Positions 1 through 5,906 of a stretch of 5,954 nt of DNA are shown here, in pieces. How positions within the stretch are numbered: position 1 is the first letter of the stretch; each line of letters starts with the position of its first letter. The translations under genes and the position numbers were made by a program. The stretch spans positions 1 through 5,954 of the forward strand of contig JABFWM010000679.1 in assembly GCA_013362195.1 (NCBI GenBank), written 5' to 3'. The notes below the pieces were generated by a model. The model was given only the letters and a program-made list of their open reading frames with translations, had not been told where the DNA came from and made no database searches. The stretch is from Acidobacteriota bacterium. GTDB lineage: Bacteria > Acidobacteriota > Vicinamibacteria > Vicinamibacterales > 2-12-FULL-66-21.

Positions 1-1602
1 ACCGAAGCCCTCGCTTCGCTCCGGCGCCTGCACGCCGGCCCGATCGACGTCTGCCGCGAGCAGCTCGACGCGCTGCGCGCCGCGGTCGAAGCGAGCGCGA
101 GGGCCCTCGACGCCGCATCCAATCCGGCGGCGGACGCTGAACGCGATCTTGCCGATCTCGTCGAACGCCTCACGCAAGCGGCCGCTGACGCTGCCGAGCA
201 GGCGGCCACGCGCGCTTCTGACGAGGCGAAGACGACGCACGATGCGCTGCTCGCCAGGCTTCAGACACAGCACGATGAAAGCGAGGCGCTCGGCGCATCT
301 CTGAAAGAAGCGCAGGCGCAGATCGAGGCACTTCAGACGAACCTCGCCGTCACGGCCGAGCGCGCCGACGCGGTGACCCAGGAACTGGCGCACGCGCGCG
401 ACGCGCAGAACAGGTTCGATGCGGAGCGCCACGAGTTGACGTCGGCGCTCGATCACGAACGCCATGCGCGGACGACCGCGGAACGCGAGCTTCACGAGGT
501 TCGCGACCTCCTCGTCAAGACGCGCGCCGAGGCGGCCACCACCGAGCACAGCCTGGCCACGACCATTGCGGAGAAGTCGCTCGCGGAAGACGCCGCGACC
601 GCCGCGCAGAGCCAGGCCGAGGCCGCCGAGGCGAAGCTTGCGGCGGTCACGGATCTGCTGAAAACGAGCAACGCCCGCGTCAAGGCCCTCGAGCGCAGCC
701 AGCAGCAGGCGGAGCAGCGCGCTCGCGACCTGGAGACGCGGCTGGTGGATGCTCCCGCACCGGCCGCCGAGGCGGTGGCGGGCGGCGCCCCGGAAGCCGC
801 GGCGCTCTTCGCCGAGCTGCTCGGCGCCTTCCAGGCGCTCGCGAGCGCGACGACGATCAACGACGTGCTGATCACGCTGATGGAGCACCTCGCGACGGAA
901 TTTTCGCGGGTCGCGCTGTTCCGCACCAAGAGCAATCACCTTCAGGGCGAACATCAGATCGGCTTCGATCAGAAGACCGATATCCGCAAGGTCGTGATGC
1001 CGCTCGGCATGGATTCACTGCTCACGCGCGCCGCGGCCTCTCGCCAGATCGAGCGCGTCTCGGGCAACGAGCTCGCCGACACCAGCGACGTGCCGTTCAG
1101 CGGAACGCCGTCCTGCGCGATCGCCGTGCCGGTCGTCGTCGGCGACGAGACGCTGGCGATCGTGTACGCCGACGATGTCGGCGCGTCCGCCGACGGACGC
1201 GGACCGGAGGGTGTGGAGCTGAAGGTGCAGTTCGCAGACGCCTTGCTGCACCACGCGGGCGCGTTGCTGAGCACCCTCAAAACACAGTTGAAGGCGCTCG
1301 AGGAGCTACGCACCTACGCAGGGTCGCTGCTGCAGGAAATCGAGTCGATGTATGCCGCCGACGCCGCGGCGGGACGCAGCGAGGACGAGCTGCTGGCGCG
1401 GCTCAGCGTCAACCTCGAGTACGCCCGGAGCATCTACGCGAATCGCGTCACCGTCGAGGGGGCCGACGCCGGCGGCTTGCTCGCGGATGCCATCGTCGGC
1501 CTCGTCGAGACCGAAGCGTCCACGCCGTTCGGACGCCATCTGGCCAAGGTCGCCGGGATCTCCGTTGCGACCGCGGGGCGTGCCTCCGCTCAAGCGTCGT
1601 AA
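1..1602 (+). CDS. Coiled-coil protein with C-terminal GAF-like sensor domain (5' partial)
   Basis: The frame is open from base 1 to TAA at 1600-1602 (533 codons visible), so the true start lies left of the window; the GTG at 373 is merely internal. Roughly residues 20-255 are rich in Ala, Glu, Gln, Arg and Leu with heptad-like spacing and almost no Gly or Pro, which predicts a long coiled coil. After an Ala/Pro hinge (about 244-267), residues 268-424 look like a GAF domain: an amphipathic helix (LLGAFQALASATT), a strand around FSRVALF (301-307), a central helical part, and the typical ending IAVPVVVGDETLAIVYADD (374-392). The last 110 residues are helical again. GAF domains bind small ligands or mediate dimerisation; no ligand residues can be named here. 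No kinase, cyclase or other output domain is visible, so the output may lie in the missing N-terminus or be a protein contact. The protein is probably cytoplasmic: no membrane segment is seen. Existence is sure, GAF is likely, biological role unknown. Confidence 0.85.
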   Translation, partial: TEALASLRRLHAGPIDVCREQLDALRAAVEASARALDAASNPAADAERDLADLVERLTQAAADAAEQAATRASDEAKTTHDALLARLQTQHDESEALGASLKEAQAQIEALQTNLAVTAERADAVTQELAHARDAQNRFDAERHELTSALDHERHARTTAERELHEVRDLLVKTRAEAATTEHSLATTIAEKSLAEDAATAAQSQAEAAEAKLAAVTDLLKTSNARVKALERSQQQAEQRARDLETRLVDAPAPAAEAVAGGAPEAAALFAELLGAFQALASATTINDVLITLMEHLATEFSRVALFRTKSNHLQGEHQIGFDQKTDIRKVVMPLGMDSLLTRAAASRQIERVSGNELADTSDVPFSGTPSCAIAVPVVVGDETLAIVYADDVGASADGRGPEGVELKVQFADALLHHAGALLSTLKTQLKALEELRTYAGSLLQEIESMYAADAAAGRSEDELLARLSVNLEYARSIYANRVTVEGADAGGLLADAIVGLVETEASTPFGRHLAKVAGISVATAGRASAQAS

Positions 1603-1608
1603 GTCACC

Positions 1609-1624
1609 GCCGCGGCGCCGCGGC
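1609..1624. repeat. Perfect 16-bp GC palindrome after the GAF gene
   Basis: The 16 bases gccgcggcgccgcggc equal their own reverse complement and begin 6 nt after the TAA of the upstream gene. As RNA they could fold into a 6-bp stem with a 4-nt loop. No T-run follows, so this is not a canonical intrinsic terminator. It may act as a 3'-end RNA stabiliser or be a by-product of GC-rich sequence. Spacer 1603-1804 holds no other convincing element apart from the site at 1777-1789. Confidence 0.45.
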
Positions 1625-1776
1625 CAACCCACCACGTTCCCGGCTTCGCGGATGCCTCTGTCAGAAGCGGGCGGAAACACGCAGGCATGCGCGTGGGTGC
1701 CCGCCCTCCGTCGCGATTGCCGGGAGCCTGAACGGGGACTCGTACTCGGCCTGGACCGCCCGCAGCCGGCAAGTGG

Positions 1777-1789
1777 TGTCTAATTGACA
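1777..1789. promoter_or_regulatory. Near-palindrome TGTC-N5-GACA before the small membrane gene
   Basis: The sequence TGTCTAATTGACA contains inverted TGTC and GACA half-sites around an AT-rich centre, unusual in this GC-rich spacer. It sits two bases upstream of the putative GAGGG ribosome binding site. It also contains a perfect TTGACA hexamer (1784-1789). A -10 box at the normal distance would fall inside the downstream gene and no good match is found there, so it is more plausible as a protein-binding or RNA site than as a -35 box. Weak evidence. Confidence 0.2.
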
Positions 1790-1804
1790 TGAGGGTCACT
1801 CCGC

Positions 1805-1993
1805 ATGGCCATTGATGCGGTCATGTCCACCTTGATGTTCGCCGCGCTGTTGTGGTGCGTACGGGTCCAGTTGCCCGGCGCCATCAGGACCCGCGATCGC
1901 TTTGCCGTACTTTCGGCGCTCCTGACGGCGGTGCTGGCGCTGGTCACGTGGCTCTTCATCGGCGTTGCGGTACGGTCCTGGTCCACGCCTTAA
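1805..1993 (+). CDS. Small two-helix membrane protein, hypothetical
   Basis: Encodes 62 residues from ATG 1805 to TAA 1991-1993. GAGGG at 1791-1795 lies 9 nt before the ATG and supports this start; an internal ATG at 1823 is an alternative. Third codon positions are mostly G or C, as in the other real genes here. Two hydrophobic stretches, about residues 5-21 (VMSTLMFAALLWCVRV) and 33-56 (FAVLSALLTAVLALVTWLF), are joined by a short basic loop containing RTRDR, which suggests a helical hairpin in the inner membrane with the loop in the cytoplasm. I do not recognise the family. The gene converges on the amidohydrolase operon and its stop overlaps that operon's last stop, so no intergenic space is left. 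It could be a small subunit or regulator of unknown membrane machinery; a chance frame is less likely given codon use and hydrophobicity. Confidence 0.6.
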   Translation: MAIDAVMSTLMFAALLWCVRVQLPGAIRTRDRFAVLSALLTAVLALVTWLFIGVAVRSWSTP

Positions 1994-3306
1994 CGAATCG
2001 TTCGGTACTTTTCGAGCAGCTCCGTCTGGCGCGTCCCCTTCGGCATCTCGCGGCCGCGAATGAACACGTGCTCCGCGCGCGTCGTCAACTCGAACGGATC
2101 GCCGGACCAGATCACCACGTCAGCGTCCTTGCCGGCCTCGAGCGTGCCCACGCGCTCCGCGACGCCCCAGGCGCGCGCGGGTTCGAGCGTGACGGCGCGC
2201 AGCGCCGCCTCGCGATCGAGCCCGTTGGCGATGGCATTGCCGGCGAGCTGCCGCAGGTTGCGCGCGTTGTGGGTATCGAACGACGAGAGCACCAGCGGGA
2301 CGCCGGCTCTGGCGAGCCGCGCCGCGTTCTCGAGGGTCGCGCCGAGCGCATCGAAGCTCGGGATGTCGATGAGCGGATTGATCACGACCGGCACCTTTCG
2401 CGCGGCGAGCTGGTCGGCGACGCGCCAGCCTTCGACCGCACCCATCAGGATCAGCTTCAGGTTGAACTCTTCGGCGACGCGCAGCGCCGCGAGCAGATCG
2501 CTCGCGCGATTCGCGCTGATGGCCAGCGGCAGCTCGCCGCGGACCACCGGGCGCAGCGCCTCGAGATCGAGCCGGCCGCGCGCGTAGGGCCGCCGCTGGG
2601 CGCTGGCCCAGGCCGTGCCGTGGCGATCGAAATCAATCGCGTCCTGCAGCGCCTCGCGCAGGCGCAGCATCGCGGACGCGCGCGACCCGCCTTCGGACGC
2701 CGCGCCCGCCTCGCCCAGGTTCGCGAACATCGCGACCGGCGCCTTCACGACGCTGGCCGGCAGGGGCGCCCCCGAGAGATCGAACAGCGCGCCTTGTCCG
2801 AGGATCGCGTGTCCGGATCCGGCGGGCATGACGACCGCGCGCGTGATGCCCTCGACGCGCGTGACGGGAATGACGGTGGAGTCGGCGTTGAAGCCGTCGA
2901 CGACGTCGAACGCGGCGCTCAGATCCTTGTCGGTGGTTGCCTGATCGTCGGTCCCTTCGGCGCCCGACTCGATTTCGACGATGCCGATCTGGGTGGCGGA
3001 TTCGATCCAGCCGGGCGTGACAATCCTGCCGGCGGCATCGATGATGCGGGCGCCCGCCGGTGCGGCCACATCCGCGCCCACCGCGGCGAGCGTGGCCCCG
3101 CGGATGATCACCGCGCCCCGTTCGATGGCGGGCCCCGCGACCGGCAGCACGCGGGCGTTGACGATCGCGATCGTCCCGGCTGGTGCGGCGCTCTGGGACG
3201 GGGGTTGCGGCGGCGGCGCCGGACGCCGCGACGGCGGACGCGCGGTCTGCGCCGCGAGCGACGCGCCAGCCGCGAGCGCTATCAGGAGGACCAGCGCGCG
3301 CCTCAT
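1990..3306 (-). CDS. Secreted amidohydrolase-like protein lacking the metal ligands
   Basis: Encodes 438 residues from ATG 3306-3304 to TAA 1992-1990. The start overlaps the upstream gene's TGA as ATGA; the open frame runs further upstream, but there it is only a shadow of that gene. Residues 1-20 (MRRALVLLIALAAGASLAAQ) form a signal peptide, followed by a Pro/Arg-rich linker to about 43. The amidohydrolase fold is clear: N-terminal half-sandwich (GTIAIVNARVLPVAGPAIERG, VTPGWIES) and C-terminal signature (VGTLEAGKDADVVIWSGDPF, 387-406). Aligned by eye with the gene upstream, the HxH after strand 1 is A104/Q106, the HNH pair is A262/S264, the HH pair is G289 with a one-residue gap, and the HSD site is S341/F343. 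Known members need His and Asp ligands for one or two metals, so metal-dependent hydrolysis is unlikely. It may bind the active partner, bind a ligand, or catalyse differently. The frame is intact and codon use is normal, so this is a maintained protein, not a decayed gene. Confidence 0.93.
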   Translation of the reverse strand: MRRALVLLIALAAGASLAAQTARPPSRRPAPPPQPPSQSAAPAGTIAIVNARVLPVAGPAIERGAVIIRGATLAAVGADVAAPAGARIIDAAGRIVTPGWIESATQIGIVEIESGAEGTDDQATTDKDLSAAFDVVDGFNADSTVIPVTRVEGITRAVVMPAGSGHAILGQGALFDLSGAPLPASVVKAPVAMFANLGEAGAASEGGSRASAMLRLREALQDAIDFDRHGTAWASAQRRPYARGRLDLEALRPVVRGELPLAISANRASDLLAALRVAEEFNLKLILMGAVEGWRVADQLAARKVPVVINPLIDIPSFDALGATLENAARLARAGVPLVLSSFDTHNARNLRQLAGNAIANGLDREAALRAVTLEPARAWGVAERVGTLEAGKDADVVIWSGDPFELTTRAEHVFIRGREMPKGTRQTELLEKYRTIR

Positions 3307-4832
3307 CGCGCACCACCGTTCGGGAGCAGTCCGGTCATGAAATCCCGCTGTGGGCGCCTGGCCGGATCGTTCCGGTCGAACATCAGGGCGCCGTCGATGA
3401 ACACCTGATCCGCGTGTGCGTAGACGCTGAATGGATCGGCGGACCAGATCACCACGTCGGCGTTCTTGCCGACGTCGAGCGAGCCCGTCATCTTGTCGAT
3501 CCCGAGCGCCTTCGCGGGGTTGATCGTCAGCCACTTGATCGCGTCTGCGCGCTCGATGGTCAGGCCCGCTTCCCGTCCCGCGCGCATCGCCTTTGCGGCT
3601 TCCTGGTTGAGCCGCTGCTCGCCATTGGGATCGTCCGAATGGACGATTGCGCACCCTTTCGCCGCGTCGACCAGGGCGATGTTCTCGCGAATGCCGTCGA
3701 ACGCCTCCAGCTTGAAGCCCCACCAGTCGGCCCACATGCTCGCGCAGATGTTGTTCTCGGCGAGGAGGTCGCGGATCTTGTAGGCCTCCACCGCGTGATG
3801 GAACGAGGCGATGTGGAAGCCGAACTCCTTCGCGATCTTGATCATCGTCGCCATTTCGTCGGCGCGGTAGCAGTGGTTGTGGACGAGGATCTCGCCGTCG
3901 AGCACCCCGGCCAGCGTCTCGAGCTGCAGGTTGCGCGCGGGGCGCTTCTCCGGATCCGAGCCCGCCGTCCGCCACCGGCGCAGGCTGTCGCGATATTCGA
4001 GGGCGGCCTGCCACGCGCGCCGGTAGCCCGCCACGTTGCCCATGCGCGTCTGCGGCGCCGTGTTGCGCGAGCCGTAGACGCGCTTCGGATTCTCGCCGCA
4101 CGCCATCTTCAAGCCGTAGGGCGCGCCGGGGAACTTCATGTCCTCTGCGGTCCGCGCCGGCACGTTCTTGACCGTGACACTGCGTCCGCCGAAGAGGTTC
4201 GCCGACCCCGGCAGGATCTGCATCACCGTGACGCCGCCGGCCAGCGACAGATCGAACTGCGGGTCCTGCGGCCAGAGCGAATGCTCGGCCCACACTTCGG
4301 CCGTGTTCGGGCTCGTCATCTCGTTGCCGTCCTGCAGCGACTGGATCCCGGGCGCCGCGTAGACGCCGAGATGCGAATGCGTGTCGATGATCCCCGGCGT
4401 CACCCATTTCCCGCTGGCGTCGATGACGAGCGCGTCGGCGGGCGCGTCGACCGCCTGACCGACCGCCGCGATCCTGCCGTCCTTCAGCAAGAGCGCGCCG
4501 CGCTCGATCGCGGGGCCCGAGCCGGTGAGGATCGTCGCGTTGCGAATCACCGTGGTGCGCGACGGGAACGGCTTGTAGGTCGACGCGAAGGCGTCGGGAT
4601 CCACCGGCGGTGCGCCCGGCTGCTGCGGCGCCGGCTGCGGCGGCGTGGCGGGGCGGTTGGGTGTTTCGGGCGGCGTGCGCGTGCGCTCACCCGGGATGGT
4701 CGGGTTCGGCTCGCCTGGACGGACGGTGGGCTGCGGTTGCTGCGGCTGCTGCGGCTGTTGAGCACGAACGGCCGCCAGCGACGTCGCCACGATCAGCGCG
4801 AAAACGGTCGCATGAACGCGTATCTGCTGCAT
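3303..4832 (-). CDS. Secreted metal-dependent amidohydrolase (imidazolonepropionase-like family)
   Basis: Encodes 509 residues from ATG 4832-4830 to TGA 3305-3303. AGGAGA at 4846-4841 lies 8-9 nt before the ATG and fixes the start; TTG directly upstream is a weaker option. Residues 1-24 are a signal peptide (FALIVATSLAAVRA), followed by a Gln/Pro/Thr-rich linker to about 85. The catalytic domain is complete: half-sandwich with GPAIERGALLLKDGRIAAVG, then IIDTHSHLG with H152 and H154, GENPKR (246-251, E247 a possible bridging residue), HNH (H318, H320), HH (H345, H346), HSDD (398-401, D400 the likely catalytic Asp) and the closing GSLDVGKNADVVIWSADPF. Such enzymes hydrolyse C-N bonds in cyclic amides, dipeptides or related compounds; the substrate cannot be read from sequence. 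It probably acts in the periplasm or on the cell surface. It is the first gene of a two-gene operon whose second gene is an inactive-looking paralogue, translationally coupled by the ATGA overlap. Confidence 0.96.
   Translation of the reverse strand: MQQIRVHATVFALIVATSLAAVRAQQPQQPQQPQPTVRPGEPNPTIPGERTRTPPETPNRPATPPQPAPQQPGAPPVDPDAFASTYKPFPSRTTVIRNATILTGSGPAIERGALLLKDGRIAAVGQAVDAPADALVIDASGKWVTPGIIDTHSHLGVYAAPGIQSLQDGNEMTSPNTAEVWAEHSLWPQDPQFDLSLAGGVTVMQILPGSANLFGGRSVTVKNVPARTAEDMKFPGAPYGLKMACGENPKRVYGSRNTAPQTRMGNVAGYRRAWQAALEYRDSLRRWRTAGSDPEKRPARNLQLETLAGVLDGEILVHNHCYRADEMATMIKIAKEFGFHIASFHHAVEAYKIRDLLAENNICASMWADWWGFKLEAFDGIRENIALVDAAKGCAIVHSDDPNGEQRLNQEAAKAMRAGREAGLTIERADAIKWLTINPAKALGIDKMTGSLDVGKNADVVIWSADPFSVYAHADQVFIDGALMFDRNDPARRPQRDFMTGLLPNGGAR
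4731..4757 (-). repeat. Three 9-bp tandem repeats coding a Gln/Pro linker
   Basis: Three adjacent copies of ctgcggYtg (+ strand; one copy has T, two have C) encode the QQP/QPQ stretch directly after the signal peptide of the active amidohydrolase. Short in-frame repeats like this can change copy number by slippage without breaking the frame, altering linker length between the export signal and the enzyme. Confidence 0.75.
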
Positions 4833-4840
4833 CAATGAAG

Positions 4841-4846
4841 TCTCCT
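4841..4846 (-). promoter_or_regulatory. Ribosome binding site of the amidohydrolase operon
   Basis: AGGAGA on the minus strand, with its AGGAG core ending 9 nt before ATG 4832. It is the best Shine-Dalgarno match in the window and selects this ATG over the longer open frame that reaches back to 5291. Confidence 0.8.
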
Positions 4847-4876
4847 GCGCGCGCGATGATTTCAGAACCGCGGCCG

Positions 4877-4894
4877 CTCGTCCACTCAGACGAG
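4877..4894. promoter_or_regulatory. 6-bp inverted repeat in the operon leader
   Basis: CTCGTC and GACGAG flank a 6-nt spacer, a perfect inverted repeat 45-62 nt upstream of the amidohydrolase ATG. It could be an operator or a leader-RNA hairpin. No convincing -10/-35 pair could be placed in 4833-4933, so its relation to the promoter is unknown. Confidence 0.3.
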
Positions 4895-4933
4895 GACAAT
4901 CCAGCGCGGCTCGTACAGGAGCGCACCACGGGT

Positions 4934-4994
4934 CGGAACGGGGACACTCACAGTTATTTTGCGCGTCCGCGTAAGTGTGACTGTCCCGGTTCCG
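4934..4994. repeat. REP-like imperfect palindrome
   Basis: Two 23-nt arms, 4934-4956 (cggaacggggacactcacag and tta) and 4972-4994, pair at 20 of 23 positions around a 15-nt loop; the mismatches are G-G (4940/4988), C-C (4947/4981) and G-G (4953/4975). Scattered like-with-like mismatches in a GC-rich stem are typical of REP-type extragenic palindromes mobilised by REP-associated tyrosine transposases (RAYT/IS200-like). Arms with a core of the type GGGGACAxTCACA are, as I remember them, common in dispersed copies in soil bacteria; I cannot verify this here. No transposase gene lies in the window. It sits about 100 bp upstream of the amidohydrolase start and its right arm enters the broken basic-protein frame. 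Confidence 0.65.
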
Positions 4995-5344
4995 GTCCTG
5001 CGCATCGTGCGGCGAGCGGAGCAACGTCAACAGGTTCGGGGATCGAGAGACGGCGGGAGGCGGGCCGCGCAAGCGGCGCGCGGGCGGACCAGGGCGCAGG
5101 AAGACGGCGGCGCAGAGCGCGCGCACACGCACGGCGCGAAAGACCGGGGGCGGCCCGATCGCGCAAGACGGGTGGGCGTTCGGCGGCAGCCCGCAAGAGC
5201 AGCGGCCGGTCGACCGCGCGCAAGAGCAGCAGCGGTCGTCCGCGGGCCGCCGCGCGACGCGCCACGTCGCGCGCGAAGTCGAAAGGGGCATCGCGGTCGA
5301 ACCCGTCCACCGGCCGTGGCCGCAAACGCACCGCGGGCCGCTGA
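4981..5344 (+). pseudogene. Frameshifted Arg/Lys-rich, histone-H1-like protein (remnant)
   Basis: Frame 1 is open from 4981 and reads RRKTAAQSARTRTARKTGGG up to a G5 run at 5146-5150; from there frame 2 continues ARSRKTGGRSAAARKSSGRS and on, with basic Ser/Ala/Gly-rich sequence, to TGA 5342-5344. Dropping one G from the run joins both halves into one uniform basic tail, and both have mostly G/C third positions in their own frame. Such tails resemble bacterial H1-like DNA-binding proteins, which are disordered and bind nucleic acid through positive charge. No ATG or GTG start exists in frame 1; its 5' end runs into the REP-like palindrome, so the N-terminus may have been lost to that insertion. 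Alternatives are an assembly indel, slippage-based frameshifting, or a composition artefact. The extent given is the open interval, not a proven gene. Confidence 0.4.
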
Positions 5345-5355
5345 TCAGCGTGGAC

Positions 5356-5398
5356 GGGGCCAGTAGGCCGGGCCCCTTACGCCATTAGGGGTTCCCCT
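5356..5398 (+). terminator. Cluster of mutually exclusive hairpins
   Basis: Four segments can pair alternately: ggggcc (5356-5361) with ggcccc (5371-5376); cccct (5373-5377) with agggg (5387-5391); and agggg with cccct (5394-5398), the last with only a tight loop. They lie between the basic-protein remnant and the Cys-rich gene. The first hairpin is followed by only TT, so a strong intrinsic terminator is unlikely, but a weak terminator or attenuator-like switch is possible. The rest of the spacer, 5399-5446, shows no recognisable promoter. Confidence 0.3.
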
Positions 5399-5446
5399 CA
5401 TTGATTCTGGTGACGAGCGGCGTAGGTTTCACACTGCGGTCGCATC

Positions 5447-5779
5447 ATGCCGCTCAGTGACCCGTGCACCCGTTGCGAACAGCTTCGCCACCACCTGGTT
5501 ATCGCACGGGTGCGCGATCGCATCGCCCGCATGAGGTCGTGCCCCGAGTGTGGCGCGACGATCGTTCCCATCAGCTTCAAAGTTGGCGCCCAGACCCGGT
5601 CCTACCTGGACGCCTGGCTCGAGTCGTTGTCCCCGACGCCGTGCCCATGCGTGGCCGGCGGACCGGTCGCGCGTGCGCTCACCGTGTTCGAGCCGCGGCG
5701 ATTGCTCTGGGTCTGTGCCACCTGCGGGACGGGGCGATGGCCGGGCCGGGAGCACGATGGGCAGCGGGGCGCGGCATAG
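5447..5779 (+). CDS. Small Cys-rich protein, probable zinc ribbon
   Basis: Encodes 110 residues from ATG 5447 to TAG 5777-5779. Four close cysteine pairs are visible: C7-x2-C10, C32-x2-C35 followed by Gly (CPECGATIVPI), C66-x-C68 and C90-x2-C93 followed by Gly (CATCG). The 32/35 and 90/93 pairs, each in a C-x2-C-G turn, are the likeliest to form one zinc ribbon around the segment between them; the other two pairs could bind a second metal. No signal peptide or membrane segment is seen, so it is probably cytoplasmic. Third codon positions are mainly G/C, supporting this strand over the long antisense frame. An in-frame TAG at 5423-5425 limits the start; no good ribosome binding site precedes the ATG, so an internal start such as ATG 5531 is possible. 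The family is not recognised; zinc ribbons of this size often contact nucleic acids or proteins. Confidence 0.6.
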   Translation: MPLSDPCTRCEQLRHHLVIARVRDRIARMRSCPECGATIVPISFKVGAQTRSYLDAWLESLSPTPCPCVAGGPVARALTVFEPRRLLWVCATCGTGRWPGREHDGQRGAA

Positions 5780-5906
5780 CCCCAGAACATCGATCAGGCG
5801 GACATTCCTCGCGCAGCGCAACGGTGCGATCCGCGACGCGGCGCTGCCGATCACGCGCACGTCGCTGGAACTCGCGCCGATCGCCCGCCCGTCATTCAGG
5901 GGTTGA
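5757..5906 (+). CDS. Doubtful 49-codon open frame at the right edge
   Basis: ATG 5757 to TGA 5904-5906, overlapping the end of the Cys-rich gene by 23 nt. A GGGAG lies only 4 nt before the ATG. From about 5808 onward third positions are almost all G or C (NGAIRDAALPITRTSLELA), which hints at coding. The N-terminal part is Arg/Ser-rich and unconvincing. It may instead be the tail of a decayed gene, or chance. The rest of the window, 5907-5954, shows nothing recognisable. Confidence 0.18.
   Translation: MGSGARHSPRTSIRRTFLAQRNGAIRDAALPITRTSLELAPIARPSFRG

Noticed and set aside
1669..1706. gggcgg/ccgccc stem with an inner cacgc/gcgtg stem as a terminator of the GAF gene
   Set aside because: Short, interrupted stems with no T-run; expected often by chance at this GC content.
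1730..1740. gaacggggac resembling the REP-like arm core
   Set aside because: Only about ten bases match and no complementary arm is nearby; probably chance.
1784..1789. TTGACA as a -35 promoter box
   Set aside because: No acceptable -10 hexamer at 16-18 nt, and the transcript would start inside the downstream gene.
1852..3408. Long plus-strand open frame (518 codons) opposite the degenerate amidohydrolase
   Set aside because: Arg/Asp/His/Gly-rich composition without domains; it mirrors the clear minus-strand gene and is a usual antisense artefact of high-GC DNA.
3307..4407. Apparent 5' extension of the degenerate amidohydrolase to 805 residues
   Set aside because: The extra part is an out-of-frame reading of the upstream gene; the true start is ATG 3306 with a clear signal peptide.
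3183..4838. Long plus-strand open frame (551 codons) opposite the active amidohydrolase
   Set aside because: Same reason: shadow of the minus-strand gene, no motif and no initiation signals.
4833..5291. Apparent 5' extension of the active amidohydrolase to 662 residues
   Set aside because: The signal peptide and AGGAGA ribosome binding site place the start at 4832; the upstream part crosses the REP-like palindrome.
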